DNA from: an uncultured Trueperaceae bacterium
GTDB lineage: Bacteria > Deinococcota > Deinococci > Deinococcales > Trueperaceae
Reading direction: 5' to 3'
DNA length: 21,785 bases
Assembly: GCA_937907415.1 (NCBI GenBank)
Contig: CALCHY010000069.1
Coordinates: forward strand, 1-21,785
Numbering within the stretch: the first letter of the stretch is position 1; every line of letters starts with the position of its first letter. The notes under the pieces are model-generated. The model made no database searches. It was given only the letters and a program-made list of their open reading frames with translations, and was not told where the DNA came from. Shown piece by piece: positions 1 to 7,320 of the stretch. The translations under genes and the position numbers were made by a program.

Positions 1-277
1 ACTCGTTGGAGATGTCCATGTTGAAGATGTCGGGGCCGCGGTTGGCGGCGAAGGCGGCGAGCACGAGCTGCGACATCTGGTCGGTCGGGTTCGTCACGCG
101 CACGACCTTGTACTCGGGGTAGTCGGCTTCGAACTGAGCGATCAACTCTTCTTCCAACGCGGTGCGGTTAGGGTCTTCGTGCGTCCAGTAGACGATCTCG
201 GTTTGGGCGAGTGCCGCGCTCCCCATCAGCAGAATGGCGAGCAGCGTCACCGCAGACTTAGTGAACCTCTTAAGCAT
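1..277 (-). CDS. ABC transporter substrate-binding protein, family 1 (N-terminal part)
   Basis: This is the first 92 codons of an extracellular solute-binding protein; the rest lies beyond the left edge. Residues 1-24 form a signal peptide (MLKRFTKSAV, then a hydrophobic run ending ALA-Q). The mature start, EIVYWTHEDPNRTALEEE, followed by LIAQFEADYPEYKVV and an AANRGPDIFNMD stretch, is typical of family 1 binding proteins that deliver sugars or other small solutes to ABC permeases. The ATG at 275-277 was chosen because AGGAGG lies six bases upstream. A sigma70-type promoter is readable at 403-432. Permease genes would be expected further left but are not visible, so the substrate cannot be named. 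The family call is good; the substrate is open. Confidence 0.85.
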   Translation of the reverse strand, partial: MLKRFTKSAVTLLAILLMGSAALAQTEIVYWTHEDPNRTALEEELIAQFEADYPEYKVVRVTNPTDQMSQLVLAAFAANRGPDIFNMDISNE

Positions 278-376
278 CTTGTTCCTCCTGAGCCCAGCTG
301 AGGTGGCCATGAGCCGGGTTGGACCGGTTCTTGCGGCCACCCGTCAGGACGTAGGCGCGGCCGCTGTGGTCAACGC

Positions 377-401
377 ACTGTCCGAAATTGACGTTGACAG
401 T
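377..401. promoter_or_regulatory. Inverted repeat at the transcription start, possible operator
   Basis: ACTGTC (377-382) and GACAGT (396-401) are perfect inverted copies separated by 13 bp, immediately downstream of the -10 box of the binding-protein promoter. A repressor bound here would block initiation. The arms are only 6 bp, so chance is possible. Nothing else was seen in the 278-485 gap. Confidence 0.25.
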
Positions 402-402
402 G

Positions 403-432
403 AGCATAGTTGTTCGCTTGGCAGTGGGTCAA
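403..432 (-). promoter_or_regulatory. Sigma70-type promoter for the binding-protein gene
   Basis: Read on the minus strand, a -35 box TTGACC (427-432) and a -10 box TATGCT (403-408) are separated by 18 bp. The start codon is about 120 bases downstream. The predicted start of transcription falls in an inverted repeat at 377-401. Confidence 0.5.
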
Positions 433-485
433 TGGTGGCTTGGACGCGGCGGTGGCAGGGCAAGCCGCACGGTCGGGCGCTCAGC

Positions 486-1292
486 TCAGAGCGTGGTGCA
501 GGCGCTTGGGTCGCCGGTCTTGTAGCCGGTGTCGAACCATTTCGTGCGTTGCGCGGAGCTGCCGTGCGTGAACGTCTCCTGGTTCGGCACGCGCCCAGCG
601 CGCTTGGCCAAGGTGTCGTCACCTACCGACGAGGCCGCGGTAAGGCCCTCTTGGAGGTCGCCGCGTTCCATGATGCCGCGGCTCTCTGCCGAGGAGGCCC
701 ACGCGCCCGCGTAGCAGTCGGCCTGCAGCTCCGTGGCGACGGATTGGCTCGAGGACTGGCCACCAGTTAGCGCGCCGAGGAGGTCCTGCACGTGGTGACC
801 GAGTTCGTGAGCGATGACGTACGCTTCCGCGAAGTCGCCTGGCGCGCCGAGTCGTTGACTGAGCTCGTCGAAGAACGACAGGTCGAGGTAGACGGTCTTG
901 TCGCCAGGGCAGTAGAACGGGCCCGTCGCTGCTGGCGCCAGGCCGCAGGCGGTCTGGACGGCGTCGCGGTAGAGGACGAGTTTCGCGTCCGCGTACTGTA
1001 AGTCGCTCGCCTGGAAGACCGCGGCCCAGTACGCCTGGACGTCGTCAAGTACGAACGAAACGAAGCGCACTTCGGGCTCCTGCGCCTGCAGCTCAGCCTG
1101 ATTCGGTGGGGTCTGGGTCTGTGAGGCGCTTGGGCTAAGTCCCAAGGTCGAGAACAGGTCGGTGCCCGTGATGACGCTGAGGGCCAGGACGATGAGCACC
1201 CCGCCAATGCCGAGCGGCACCGCGGCGCGGCCGGGCCCGGAAGCTCGCCTGTCCTCTAGGTTCTTGCTTCGACCGGTGTCTTCCCACTTCAC
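486..1292 (-). CDS. Neutral zinc metallopeptidase, YpfJ family, membrane-anchored
   Basis: 268 residues. A short basic N-terminus is followed by one membrane helix (about 26-46) and an extracytoplasmic catalytic domain. HELGHH at 162-167 is the HExxH zinc site, and ELQADCYAGAWA from 188 supplies the downstream acidic ligand and the conserved ADC motif. PFYCPGDKTVYLDLSFFDEL and the late FTHGSSAQR are further marks of the neutral zinc metallopeptidase (YpfJ/KPN_02809) family. The physiological substrate of this family is not established. The GTG start at 1290-1292 has AGGAG seven bases upstream. The gene stands alone, divergent from the phosphatase gene. Length agrees with the family. Confidence 0.88.
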   Translation of the reverse strand: MKWEDTGRSKNLEDRRASGPGRAAVPLGIGGVLIVLALSVITGTDLFSTLGLSPSASQTQTPPNQAELQAQEPEVRFVSFVLDDVQAYWAAVFQASDLQYADAKLVLYRDAVQTACGLAPAATGPFYCPGDKTVYLDLSFFDELSQRLGAPGDFAEAYVIAHELGHHVQDLLGALTGGQSSSQSVATELQADCYAGAWASSAESRGIMERGDLQEGLTAASSVGDDTLAKRAGRVPNQETFTHGSSAQRTKWFDTGYKTGDPSACTTL

Positions 1293-1369
1293 GAGGCCAC
1301 TCCTAGCGTTCCGTTGGCTGGCAAGCTACCTGACCCTGCGCCAGTAGCGCCGTGTGGTGGCATGCTACA

Positions 1370-1408
1370 CCTGCTCACGGCATGCGGCGGTGCCGACTCG
1401 CGAGCAGG
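1370..1408 (+). promoter_or_regulatory. Two-part inverted repeat upstream of the phosphatase gene
   Basis: CCTGCTC (1370-1376) pairs with GAGCAGG (1402-1408), and inside it CGGCA (1378-1382) pairs with TGCCG (1391-1395), giving a nested hairpin or operator. It lies between two divergent genes and ends just before a possible -10 box, TAGACT (1414-1419), nine bases upstream of the phosphatase ATG. It may be a regulator site; there is no T-run to make it a terminator. Confidence 0.3.
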
Positions 1409-1428
1409 CACGGTAGACTCTCCGGACA

Positions 1429-2181
1429 ATGAGCACCGCTAACCACGATCATCACGATGCGCGCTTCATCGCGCTGAACGGCACTCTCAACACGCGCGAC
1501 CTCGGTGGCCTGCCCGTAGTCGGCAACGGCAAGACCCATTCGGGCGTGTTCTACCGCTCGGACATCCCCATGCAGTTGGCTGAGGCCGACTTCGAGCGCC
1601 TGCACGAACTCGGGTTGCGCACGGTCATCGACTTGCGCCAACCGCAAGAACTCGAGCGCGACCCCAACAGCCTGGCAACCCACAGCGACATCGACTATCA
1701 GAACGTCGAGATCTGGGGTCACATCGACGCTGCCGGCGCTCAACCGTCCGACCCGTTCGACATCACGGCCTTCTACATCCGCGCCCTCGATCATGCGGGT
1801 TCTGCCTTCGTGCGCGTCCTGACCTTGCTGGCTGACGCGCCGGGGGCGGCCCTCTTCCACTGCACGGCAGGCAAGGACCGCACCGGTCTGGTGGCTGCGT
1901 TGTTGCTCGAGGCCGTCGGCGTCGACCGTGCCACCATCGTCGAGGACTTCGCGCTCACCCACGACCGCATCGAGCCACTGCGTCAGCGGCTGCTCGCGGA
2001 CGCCGAGGGGCGCGGCATCAAGCGCAGCGATTTCGCGCGCCTGCTTGGCGCAACGCCAGACCTCATCGGTCCGGCGCTCGAGCACTTGGACGCCCGCTTC
2101 GGCGGCGCCATCGCGTACCTCGAGAGCAACGGCCTGACTCCTGAGACGCTAGAGAAGTTGCGCCACAAGCTCGTCGACTGA
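1429..2181 (+). CDS. Tyrosine-protein phosphatase, IphP-like (Y_phosphatase3)
   Basis: 250 residues, cytosolic (no signal peptide). HCTAGKDRTG at 144-153 is the P-loop of the HCx5R phosphatases, with nucleophile Cys145 and phosphate-binding Arg151. Upstream NTRDLGGLP (21-29), FYRSD (41-45) and TVIDLR (65-70) are the usual N-terminal landmarks of IphP/LipA-type protein tyrosine phosphatases, some of which also hydrolyse phosphoinositides. The ATG at 1429 has no Shine-Dalgarno sequence, but a possible -10 box, TAGACT, ends nine bases upstream, so the mRNA may be nearly leaderless. The TetR gene begins 65 bp downstream with its own promoter, so no operon link is implied. Confidence 0.9.
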   Translation: MSTANHDHHDARFIALNGTLNTRDLGGLPVVGNGKTHSGVFYRSDIPMQLAEADFERLHELGLRTVIDLRQPQELERDPNSLATHSDIDYQNVEIWGHIDAAGAQPSDPFDITAFYIRALDHAGSAFVRVLTLLADAPGAALFHCTAGKDRTGLVAALLLEAVGVDRATIVEDFALTHDRIEPLRQRLLADAEGRGIKRSDFARLLGATPDLIGPALEHLDARFGGAIAYLESNGLTPETLEKLRHKLVD

Positions 2182-2201
2182 CGCCGAGCCAACAGCGTTC
2201 G

Positions 2202-2233
2202 CCACGTTACGGAACGTTTGTTCCATAACGTGG
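2202..2233. promoter_or_regulatory. 32-bp palindromic operator, probable TetR site O1
   Basis: Arms of 14 bp, CCACGTTACGGAAC (2202-2215) and GTTCCATAACGTGG (2220-2233), are inverted copies with one mismatch around a 4-bp centre. The right arm abuts the -10 box TATTCT and covers the TG of its extended -10 element, so occupancy would shut the repressor's own promoter. The core GGAAC-N4-GTTCC recurs before the exporter gene. Confidence 0.8.
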
Positions 2234-2239
2234 TATTCT
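2231..2239 (+). promoter_or_regulatory. Extended -10 promoter for the TetR gene, likely leaderless
   Basis: TGGTATTCT (2231-2239) is an extended -10 element, and the ATG follows after only seven bases, so transcription should begin at or next to the start codon. No Shine-Dalgarno sequence precedes the ATG, which agrees with a leaderless mRNA of the kind known to be common in Deinococcus. Confidence 0.55.
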
Positions 2240-2246
2240 CGCATCG

Positions 2247-2852
2247 ATGGCGAGGCCCAAGGAGTTCGACCATGACGAGGCTGTCCTCAAAGCCGCCGCG
2301 CTCTTCGGGCGGCAGGGTTACGAGGCCACGTCCGTCCGGCACCTGCTAGACGAGCTTGGCATTAGCTCAAGCTCCTTCTACGCGGCGTTCGGCGGCAAAG
2401 AGCAGCTCTTCATGGAGGCGCTCGCCGCCCACGCGGAGATCGAACGCGACCAACTCCGCCTCTTCCTCACGGGAACGGGCGCCTTCCGCGACCAGTTCAA
2501 GAACCTGCTAGACGCCCTGATCGACGAACTCGCCTCTGGCGGCGGCACGAGCTCCCTCACGCTGCGGGCCGCCATCGAGTTGGCAGCCAGCAAGCCAGAC
2601 GTGCTTGCCTTCCTCTCGCGGTACTTAAGCGAGCTGATCACCATGGTCGCCAACCTCATAACGGCAGCGACCGAACGCGGCGACATCTCTGATACGTACC
2701 CACCAGAGCACCTCGCGCGCTACTTGCTCTTCAGCGCCTTCAACCTCGGCTTCGTGGCTAAAGTATCCAGTCGCCGGGACACGCTGGAGGGCTACGCCGC
2801 CATCGCGTTGCACGCCCTCGACGACCACCGACCACACCCGGTAATCCAGTAA
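2247..2852 (+). CDS. TetR/AcrR-family transcriptional repressor
   Basis: 201 residues. The N-terminal helix-turn-helix domain spans about residues 1-55: ARPKEFDHDEAVLKAAALF, then GYEATSVRHLLDELGIS and SSSFYAAFGGKEQLF, the standard TetR recognition helix and following helix. Residues 60-201 are an all-helical ligand-binding and dimer domain with no assignable ligand. The gene sits directly behind a 32-bp palindrome that overlaps its promoter, pointing to autorepression. It is followed by the RND exporter cassette, which has a second copy of the operator core at 2913-2928. The likely role is ligand-relieved repression of that cassette; this is inference from position and shared sites. Confidence 0.9.
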   Translation: MARPKEFDHDEAVLKAAALFGRQGYEATSVRHLLDELGISSSSFYAAFGGKEQLFMEALAAHAEIERDQLRLFLTGTGAFRDQFKNLLDALIDELASGGGTSSLTLRAAIELAASKPDVLAFLSRYLSELITMVANLITAATERGDISDTYPPEHLARYLLFSAFNLGFVAKVSSRRDTLEGYAAIALHALDDHRPHPVIQ

Positions 2853-2879
2853 CCAACCCCCTAGGAGGCCTTCAGCAGC

Positions 2880-2945
2880 ATGAGCCACACCGCTAACGAC
2901 CCACACGCCAACTGGAACGAGCGTTCCACGAGGGGCAGCGCATGA
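2880..2945 (+). CDS. Possible 21-codon leader ORF overlapping the exporter start
   Basis: An ATG at 2880 opens a 21-residue frame (MSHTANDPHANW, then NERSTRGSA). Its stop overlaps the exporter start codon as ATGA (2942-2945). AGGAGG lies 11 bases before the ATG. This could be a short coupling or leader peptide feeding ribosomes to the exporter gene. The second TetR operator core lies inside it, so if transcription starts close to that operator the frame would not be translated. It has no recognisable domain and may be fortuitous. Confidence 0.3.
   Translation: MSHTANDPHANWNERSTRGSA
2913..2928. promoter_or_regulatory. Second TetR operator core O2, before the exporter
   Basis: TGGAAC (2913-2918) and GTTCCA (2923-2928) are perfect inverted copies around a 4-bp centre. 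The GGAAC-N4-GTTCC core is identical in arms and spacing to the centre of the 32-bp palindrome at 2202-2233. It ends 13 bp before the exporter ATG. No convincing separate promoter was seen beside it, so it may act at a local promoter or as a roadblock. Confidence 0.6.
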
Positions 2946-5203
2946 CCAAGTCCGAACGCCGCCGCGATTGGCTCATCGTCGCCGCATTCGTCTTCGTGTC
3001 CATCGGCCTCGGGCTCGGGGCGTTGCGCCTGAAGCTCGACGCCTCGGTGGCAGCCATGCTCCCGGACAACAGCACCGTCACGGAGCTCCAGCGCGAGGTC
3101 GCCGACGTGTTCGGCGCAGACGGCATCATGGTGGCGCTCGTCGAGGGCGACATCTACACGCCGCAGGCCGTCGCCGCGCTACGGCAACTCTCGAACGACC
3201 TCGCCAAGGTTCCAGGCGTCACCGCCGTGACCAGCGCCGGCAACGCGCAACGCATGCTCGACGACGACGGCTTCCTCGTCATCGAAGAACTCCTGCCCAC
3301 CACCCCGACGGCCTCCGACTTGGCCGCCGCGCGCGACTACCTCGAGACGTCACCCCTGTACCGCGGCGGACTGCTCGTGGCACTAGACGGCAAGTCCGCC
3401 AACGTGGTCATGGAAGTCTCGGGAGACGTCGACTCCTCTGCACTGAGCAGCGCCATCCGCGAGGCGCTCGACCGCGACTGGCAGGGCGCCGGAATGGGCA
3501 AAGTTCACCTCGTCGGCGGCCCTCTCATCGACGGCGAGATGCGCGCCACCCTCGCGCGCGAGATGCCGCTCCTCGGCGGCGTCGCTGCGCTCCTCATCCT
3601 CGTCATGCTCTACCTCAACTTCCGCACCGTGCGCGGCGCGCTCCTCCCCCTCATGACCGTGCTCGTCGGACTCCTCTGGTCACTTGGCGTCATGGGTTGG
3701 ATCGGCGCCGAACTGAGCACCCTCAGTGTCATCGCGCCGGTGGCCATCCTCGCCGTCGGAAGCTCGTTCTCGCTGCACCTGCTCGGGCGCTTCTTCCAAG
3801 AGCTGTCGCACGGCAAGGACAAGCACCAGGCCATCGCGACCGCCCGCAAGGAGACGGGCCTCGGCGTACTGATCTCCGGCCTAGCCATCGCGGCCGCGCT
3901 CTCCACCTTCACCCTCTCCGGCATGCCAACCGTCAGGGCGTTAGGCCTGCTAACGGCAGGCGGCGTGCTCGGCACGCTCGTGGCGGCGCTCGTGCTTCTG
4001 CCCGCCGTGCTTGGGCTGCTACGGGCACCGCGCCGCGTCGTGGACCCTGAACAGCCAGGCATGATCGCCGGTTTCCTCGAGGCGATCGCGCGCTTCGCAG
4101 ACCGCCGGCGCTACGGCATCCTCGTTGCGGCAGGCCTGCTCCTGGTCCTCGCGATCGTAGGAACCACGCGCATCGTTCCGAACACCGCCGTCATCGACTA
4201 CTTCAACGCCAACTCACCCCTACGCAAGGACTACGCCATCGTGGAAGACGCCTTCGGAGGCTCGAGCCAAGTTCAAGTGCTCGTAACCGGAGACATCAGC
4301 GACCCAGCAACGCTGCAGTCCATGCTCGCCTTCCAGGAGCGCGTTGCCACCATCGAAGGCGTCGGCCCGACGACGTCGATAGCCTCGGTGTTACGCGCCA
4401 TCCACTACACCCTCACTGGGGTAGACGGCCTCCCAACCACGCGCGAGGAGATAGCGCAGGAACTCCTGCTCTATCAGCTCTCCGGTGACCCCAAGCAGGT
4501 CAGCCAGTACCTCACCCTCGACTCGCAACAGGGGCTAGTAGACATCGCCACGAAATCGGAGTCGACGGCCATCATGCGGGGCATCGTCAACGACATCGAG
4601 GCAGCCGGCGCGGCGACCTTAGGCCAACACGCCACCCTCGGCTACACGGGCTCAACGCTGCTGCAGCTCGACATCGAAGACTCGCTCATGCACGACTTCG
4701 TGATCAGCCTGTCGCTCGCCATCATCCTCGTCGTGATCATCGACTCGTTCGTGCGCTCCTTCCGCGCCGCCCTCGTCACCATCCTCGCCCTGCTGCTCAC
4801 CATCGCCCTGCAGTACGGCGTCCTAGGGTTCCTGGGCATCCCACTCGACCTCTCGACCATGCTCCTCGGCGCGCTCGCCATCGGCGTCGGCGATTACGCC
4901 ATCCACTTGACGGTCAGGTACATGGAGGAGCGCCGCAGTGGCCGCCAGCCGGAGGCCGCCATGAGTCAAGCGTTGCACTCCTCCGGCCGCTCCATCCTCT
5001 TCACCGCCCTCACGTTGGGTGCGGGCTTCCTCGCCATGGTCTTCAGCCAGTTCGTGCCTGTGCGCACGCTCGGCTCGCTCATGGCATTCACCGTGCTCTC
5101 GGTCGGGACCGCGTCGCTAACGCTCCTGCCCGCCGCCTGCCTCGTGTTCCTACGCAACCCGCGCGGCTCAACGCCGGCAACGGCCACCCGCGCAGCCGCT
5201 TGA
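2942..5203 (+). CDS. RND-superfamily exporter, MMPL/HAE3 type
   Basis: 753 residues with the duplicated RND layout. TM1 is at about 12-29, a first extracytoplasmic loop at 30-205, five further helices at about 208-360, TM7 at about 391-408, a second loop at 410-583, and five helices at about 585-737. The second half carries GVGDYAIHL (648-656), whose Asp651 sits where MMPL/HAE3 proteins place a proton-relay acid; the matching first-half segment, AVGSSFSLHL, lacks it. The export substrate is unknown; relatives move lipids or hydrophobic compounds. The start has GAGGGG eight bases upstream. It is followed within 16 bp by the LolA-like gene and then by a barrel protein, which suggests a lipid or lipoprotein path from inner to outer membrane. 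This pathway is inferred. Confidence 0.88.
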   Translation: MTKSERRRDWLIVAAFVFVSIGLGLGALRLKLDASVAAMLPDNSTVTELQREVADVFGADGIMVALVEGDIYTPQAVAALRQLSNDLAKVPGVTAVTSAGNAQRMLDDDGFLVIEELLPTTPTASDLAAARDYLETSPLYRGGLLVALDGKSANVVMEVSGDVDSSALSSAIREALDRDWQGAGMGKVHLVGGPLIDGEMRATLAREMPLLGGVAALLILVMLYLNFRTVRGALLPLMTVLVGLLWSLGVMGWIGAELSTLSVIAPVAILAVGSSFSLHLLGRFFQELSHGKDKHQAIATARKETGLGVLISGLAIAAALSTFTLSGMPTVRALGLLTAGGVLGTLVAALVLLPAVLGLLRAPRRVVDPEQPGMIAGFLEAIARFADRRRYGILVAAGLLLVLAIVGTTRIVPNTAVIDYFNANSPLRKDYAIVEDAFGGSSQVQVLVTGDISDPATLQSMLAFQERVATIEGVGPTTSIASVLRAIHYTLTGVDGLPTTREEIAQELLLYQLSGDPKQVSQYLTLDSQQGLVDIATKSESTAIMRGIVNDIEAAGAATLGQHATLGYTGSTLLQLDIEDSLMHDFVISLSLAIILVVIIDSFVRSFRAALVTILALLLTIALQYGVLGFLGIPLDLSTMLLGALAIGVGDYAIHLTVRYMEERRSGRQPEAAMSQALHSSGRSILFTALTLGAGFLAMVFSQFVPVRTLGSLMAFTVLSVGTASLTLLPAACLVFLRNPRGSTPATATRAAA

Positions 5204-5219
5204 CCAAGGAGGTCACCCG

Positions 5220-5996
5220 ATGACTGAACCCCGCTCGCTAACCCGCCTGCTTACGGCCCTCGTCCTAGCCCTGCTCATCGGGGGCGCGGTCAGCGCCCAG
5301 CGCTACAGCACGGCCGCCGAGATCACGGCGGCGATGGACGCCATGCCAGCCCCAAGCACGACGGTCGCGACCCTGCGCATGACCATCACCGCGGGGTCTG
5401 GGCACTCGCTCACGCGCTCGATGCAGATCTGGACGGCTGACGAGGGGCGCTCGCAACTAATCAAGTTCCTCGAACCAGCCGACGTGCGCGGCTCCGGCTT
5501 CCTCTCGATCGAGAAGGCGTCAGGCGAAACGGAGACGATGATCTACCTCCCCGCCCTCGGCCGCGTCAGGCGCGTAGCGGGCGGGCAGGAGCAGGATGCC
5601 TTCTTCGGTTCCGACTTCTCGTACGAGGAGATCTCGAGCCTCAGCGGCGACTTCGGCGACGACTTCACGACGACCCTCCTCGAGGTCCAGCCCGGCCCCG
5701 TCTACGTCATGGAAGGCACGGCTGCCGCTGGCGGGACCAGTAGTTACGACCGCATCGTCTACCAGGTCCCGGAGGCAACGCTCATCCCGCAGCGCGTCGA
5801 GTTCTACCGCGCAGGTGAACTGATCAAGGTTCTCACCATCTCCGGCACGGTCACCGTCGGCGATTACACGCTGCCTAGCGTCATCCGCATGGAGACGGTC
5901 GCAACCGGCTCGTTCACCACCATCGACCAGTCGGACTTCACGCTTGACGGCGACATCCCAGCCGATGTCTTCACCGAGCGCTTCCTCCAGCGCTGA
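5220..5996 (+). CDS. Outer-membrane lipoprotein-sorting protein, LolA-like
   Basis: 258 residues. A signal peptide (about 1-26, ending AVSAQ) exports it to the periplasm. The mature protein reads as the LolA-like fold often paired with RND exporters (PF17131 type): IKFLEPADVRGSGFL (81-95), then MIYLPALGRVRRVAGGQ (107-123) and FGSDFSYEEI (129-138), all family hallmarks. It should form an open beta-sheet cup that carries a hydrophobic ligand across the periplasm. The start has an excellent AAGGAGGTCA six bases upstream. It lies 16 bp after the exporter and shortly before the barrel gene, so co-transcription is nearly certain. It is not canonical LolA, and the cargo is not known. Confidence 0.88.
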   Translation: MTEPRSLTRLLTALVLALLIGGAVSAQRYSTAAEITAAMDAMPAPSTTVATLRMTITAGSGHSLTRSMQIWTADEGRSQLIKFLEPADVRGSGFLSIEKASGETETMIYLPALGRVRRVAGGQEQDAFFGSDFSYEEISSLSGDFGDDFTTTLLEVQPGPVYVMEGTAAAGGTSSYDRIVYQVPEATLIPQRVEFYRAGELIKVLTISGTVTVGDYTLPSVIRMETVATGSFTTIDQSDFTLDGDIPADVFTERFLQR

Positions 5997-6023
5997 GCCT
6001 AGCCAGATCACGAGGTGAAACGC

Positions 6024-7289
6024 ATGCTTAGGCGCCCCTATTCACTCCTCGCGCTCTTCCTGAGCGCACTGTTGTTCGCAGCGACCGCCTCCGCCCAGGT
6101 GAGCTACCGCCTCGGCGGTAAGGTCGCAACCGAGTTCGGCGTGGCCATCGACGGGACCATCCCGGTCGCGGCAGCCGACTTGAAGCTCCGGTTGGACGGC
6201 GAGGTTGGCTCTGGCTTCTTCCCAGACGCCATCTTCGTGGCCGAGGTCGGCGCCCGTTACGACGCGGCAGCTGCCGAACCGTTCAGCGCGCGCCTCGGCC
6301 GCGCTTACGCCACCGTCTACTTAGGCCCAGTGGACCTCAGCGTCGGCAACCAGGTGGTGGCGTGGGGCTCGACCGACGCCGTCAACCCAGTCGACGTGAT
6401 CAACCCGCGCGACCTGGCGAACCCGGTCGGTAACCCGAGCGACCAACGCCTGCCAACGCCGCTGCTCCGGGCAACGGTGCACGGCCAGGACGGCGTAACG
6501 GTCGACCTCGTCGTCGTGCCCGTCTTCGTGCCATCGACCCTGCCGGGCGCCCGCTGGCAACCAGCGATCGCCATGCCGCAGCTACCGCCGGGCATGACGA
6601 TCGTCGGGGTGGTCGCACCCGTCGAAGAAGTGCCGGAGTTCTCGGTAGGCAACATCCAGTTCGGCGGCCGCGCGACGCTTGACCTCGACATCGGCGGCGG
6701 CGCAGACGTCAGCGTGGTCGCGTACCGCGGCTTCAGGCACCTGCCGACCGTCTCGGCCAACCTCGTCCCGACCGAAACCGTCGGCCACGTCCAGTTGCAG
6801 CCGAGCCTGACCTACGACCACGTCACGCTGCTCGGTAGCGACTTCTCGGTCGTGCTAGGAAGCTACGTGCTGCGTGGCGAGACGGCGTACACCTTCGCGG
6901 AGGACCCGGACGGCACGGACCCAACGGTAGGCAACGACACTCTCGCGGCAGTCCTAGGGGTAGAGACGAACATCTCGGGCGGACCGTTCGTCGCGCTGCA
7001 AGGCGCGTACCAACGCACCGCGCCAGACGCGGGCGCGGACCCAACGCACTCGCTCTCCACCGTCGTCTCCGCCACCTTCGACCCAGACAACCGCACCGGC
7101 CTCGACGTCTCGTGGCTGCACGAGTGGCTCGACGGCAGCGGGGTCGTCAGACCGGCCCTCAGTTACTCGTTCGCGGACGGCCTGACGGGTACGGCGGCGG
7201 CCACCATCTTCTACGGCCCAGACGGGAGCATGTATGGTTCATGGACCGACAACAGCGAGTTCCGCATCGGCCTTGAGTTCGCGTTCTGA
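6024..7289 (+). CDS. DUF1302-like outer-membrane beta-barrel protein
   Basis: 421 residues from the ATG at 6024, chosen over an in-frame GTG at 6015 because GAGGTGA lies five bases before the ATG. Residues 1-25 form a signal peptide ending ASAQ. GNQVVAWGSTDAVNP (108-122), continued by VDVINPRDL (123-131), is the signature block of DUF1302-like outer-membrane proteins found beside LolA-like/RND genes. The remainder alternates polar and hydrophobic residues as in beta-barrels and ends in EFAF, the terminal Phe expected for BAM-dependent insertion. It is third in the cassette and probably its outer-membrane partner. Pore versus receptor function cannot be told from sequence. Confidence 0.82.
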   Translation: MLRRPYSLLALFLSALLFAATASAQVSYRLGGKVATEFGVAIDGTIPVAAADLKLRLDGEVGSGFFPDAIFVAEVGARYDAAAAEPFSARLGRAYATVYLGPVDLSVGNQVVAWGSTDAVNPVDVINPRDLANPVGNPSDQRLPTPLLRATVHGQDGVTVDLVVVPVFVPSTLPGARWQPAIAMPQLPPGMTIVGVVAPVEEVPEFSVGNIQFGGRATLDLDIGGGADVSVVAYRGFRHLPTVSANLVPTETVGHVQLQPSLTYDHVTLLGSDFSVVLGSYVLRGETAYTFAEDPDGTDPTVGNDTLAAVLGVETNISGGPFVALQGAYQRTAPDAGADPTHSLSTVVSATFDPDNRTGLDVSWLHEWLDGSGVVRPALSYSFADGLTGTAAATIFYGPDGSMYGSWTDNSEFRIGLEFAF

Positions 7290-7320
7290 TCCCGGCCTTG
7301 GTGGCCGCGTAGCGCGCCGC

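Noticed and set aside
234..770. 178-codon plus-strand frame over the binding-protein start and peptidase end
   Set aside because: It runs antisense across two supported genes and a promoter, with no family features.
2968..4050. Long plus-strand frame (360 codons) inside the exporter gene
   Set aside because: Extremely Arg/Pro/His-rich product, characteristic of an out-of-frame reading of high-GC coding DNA; the exporter frame has clear RND motifs throughout.
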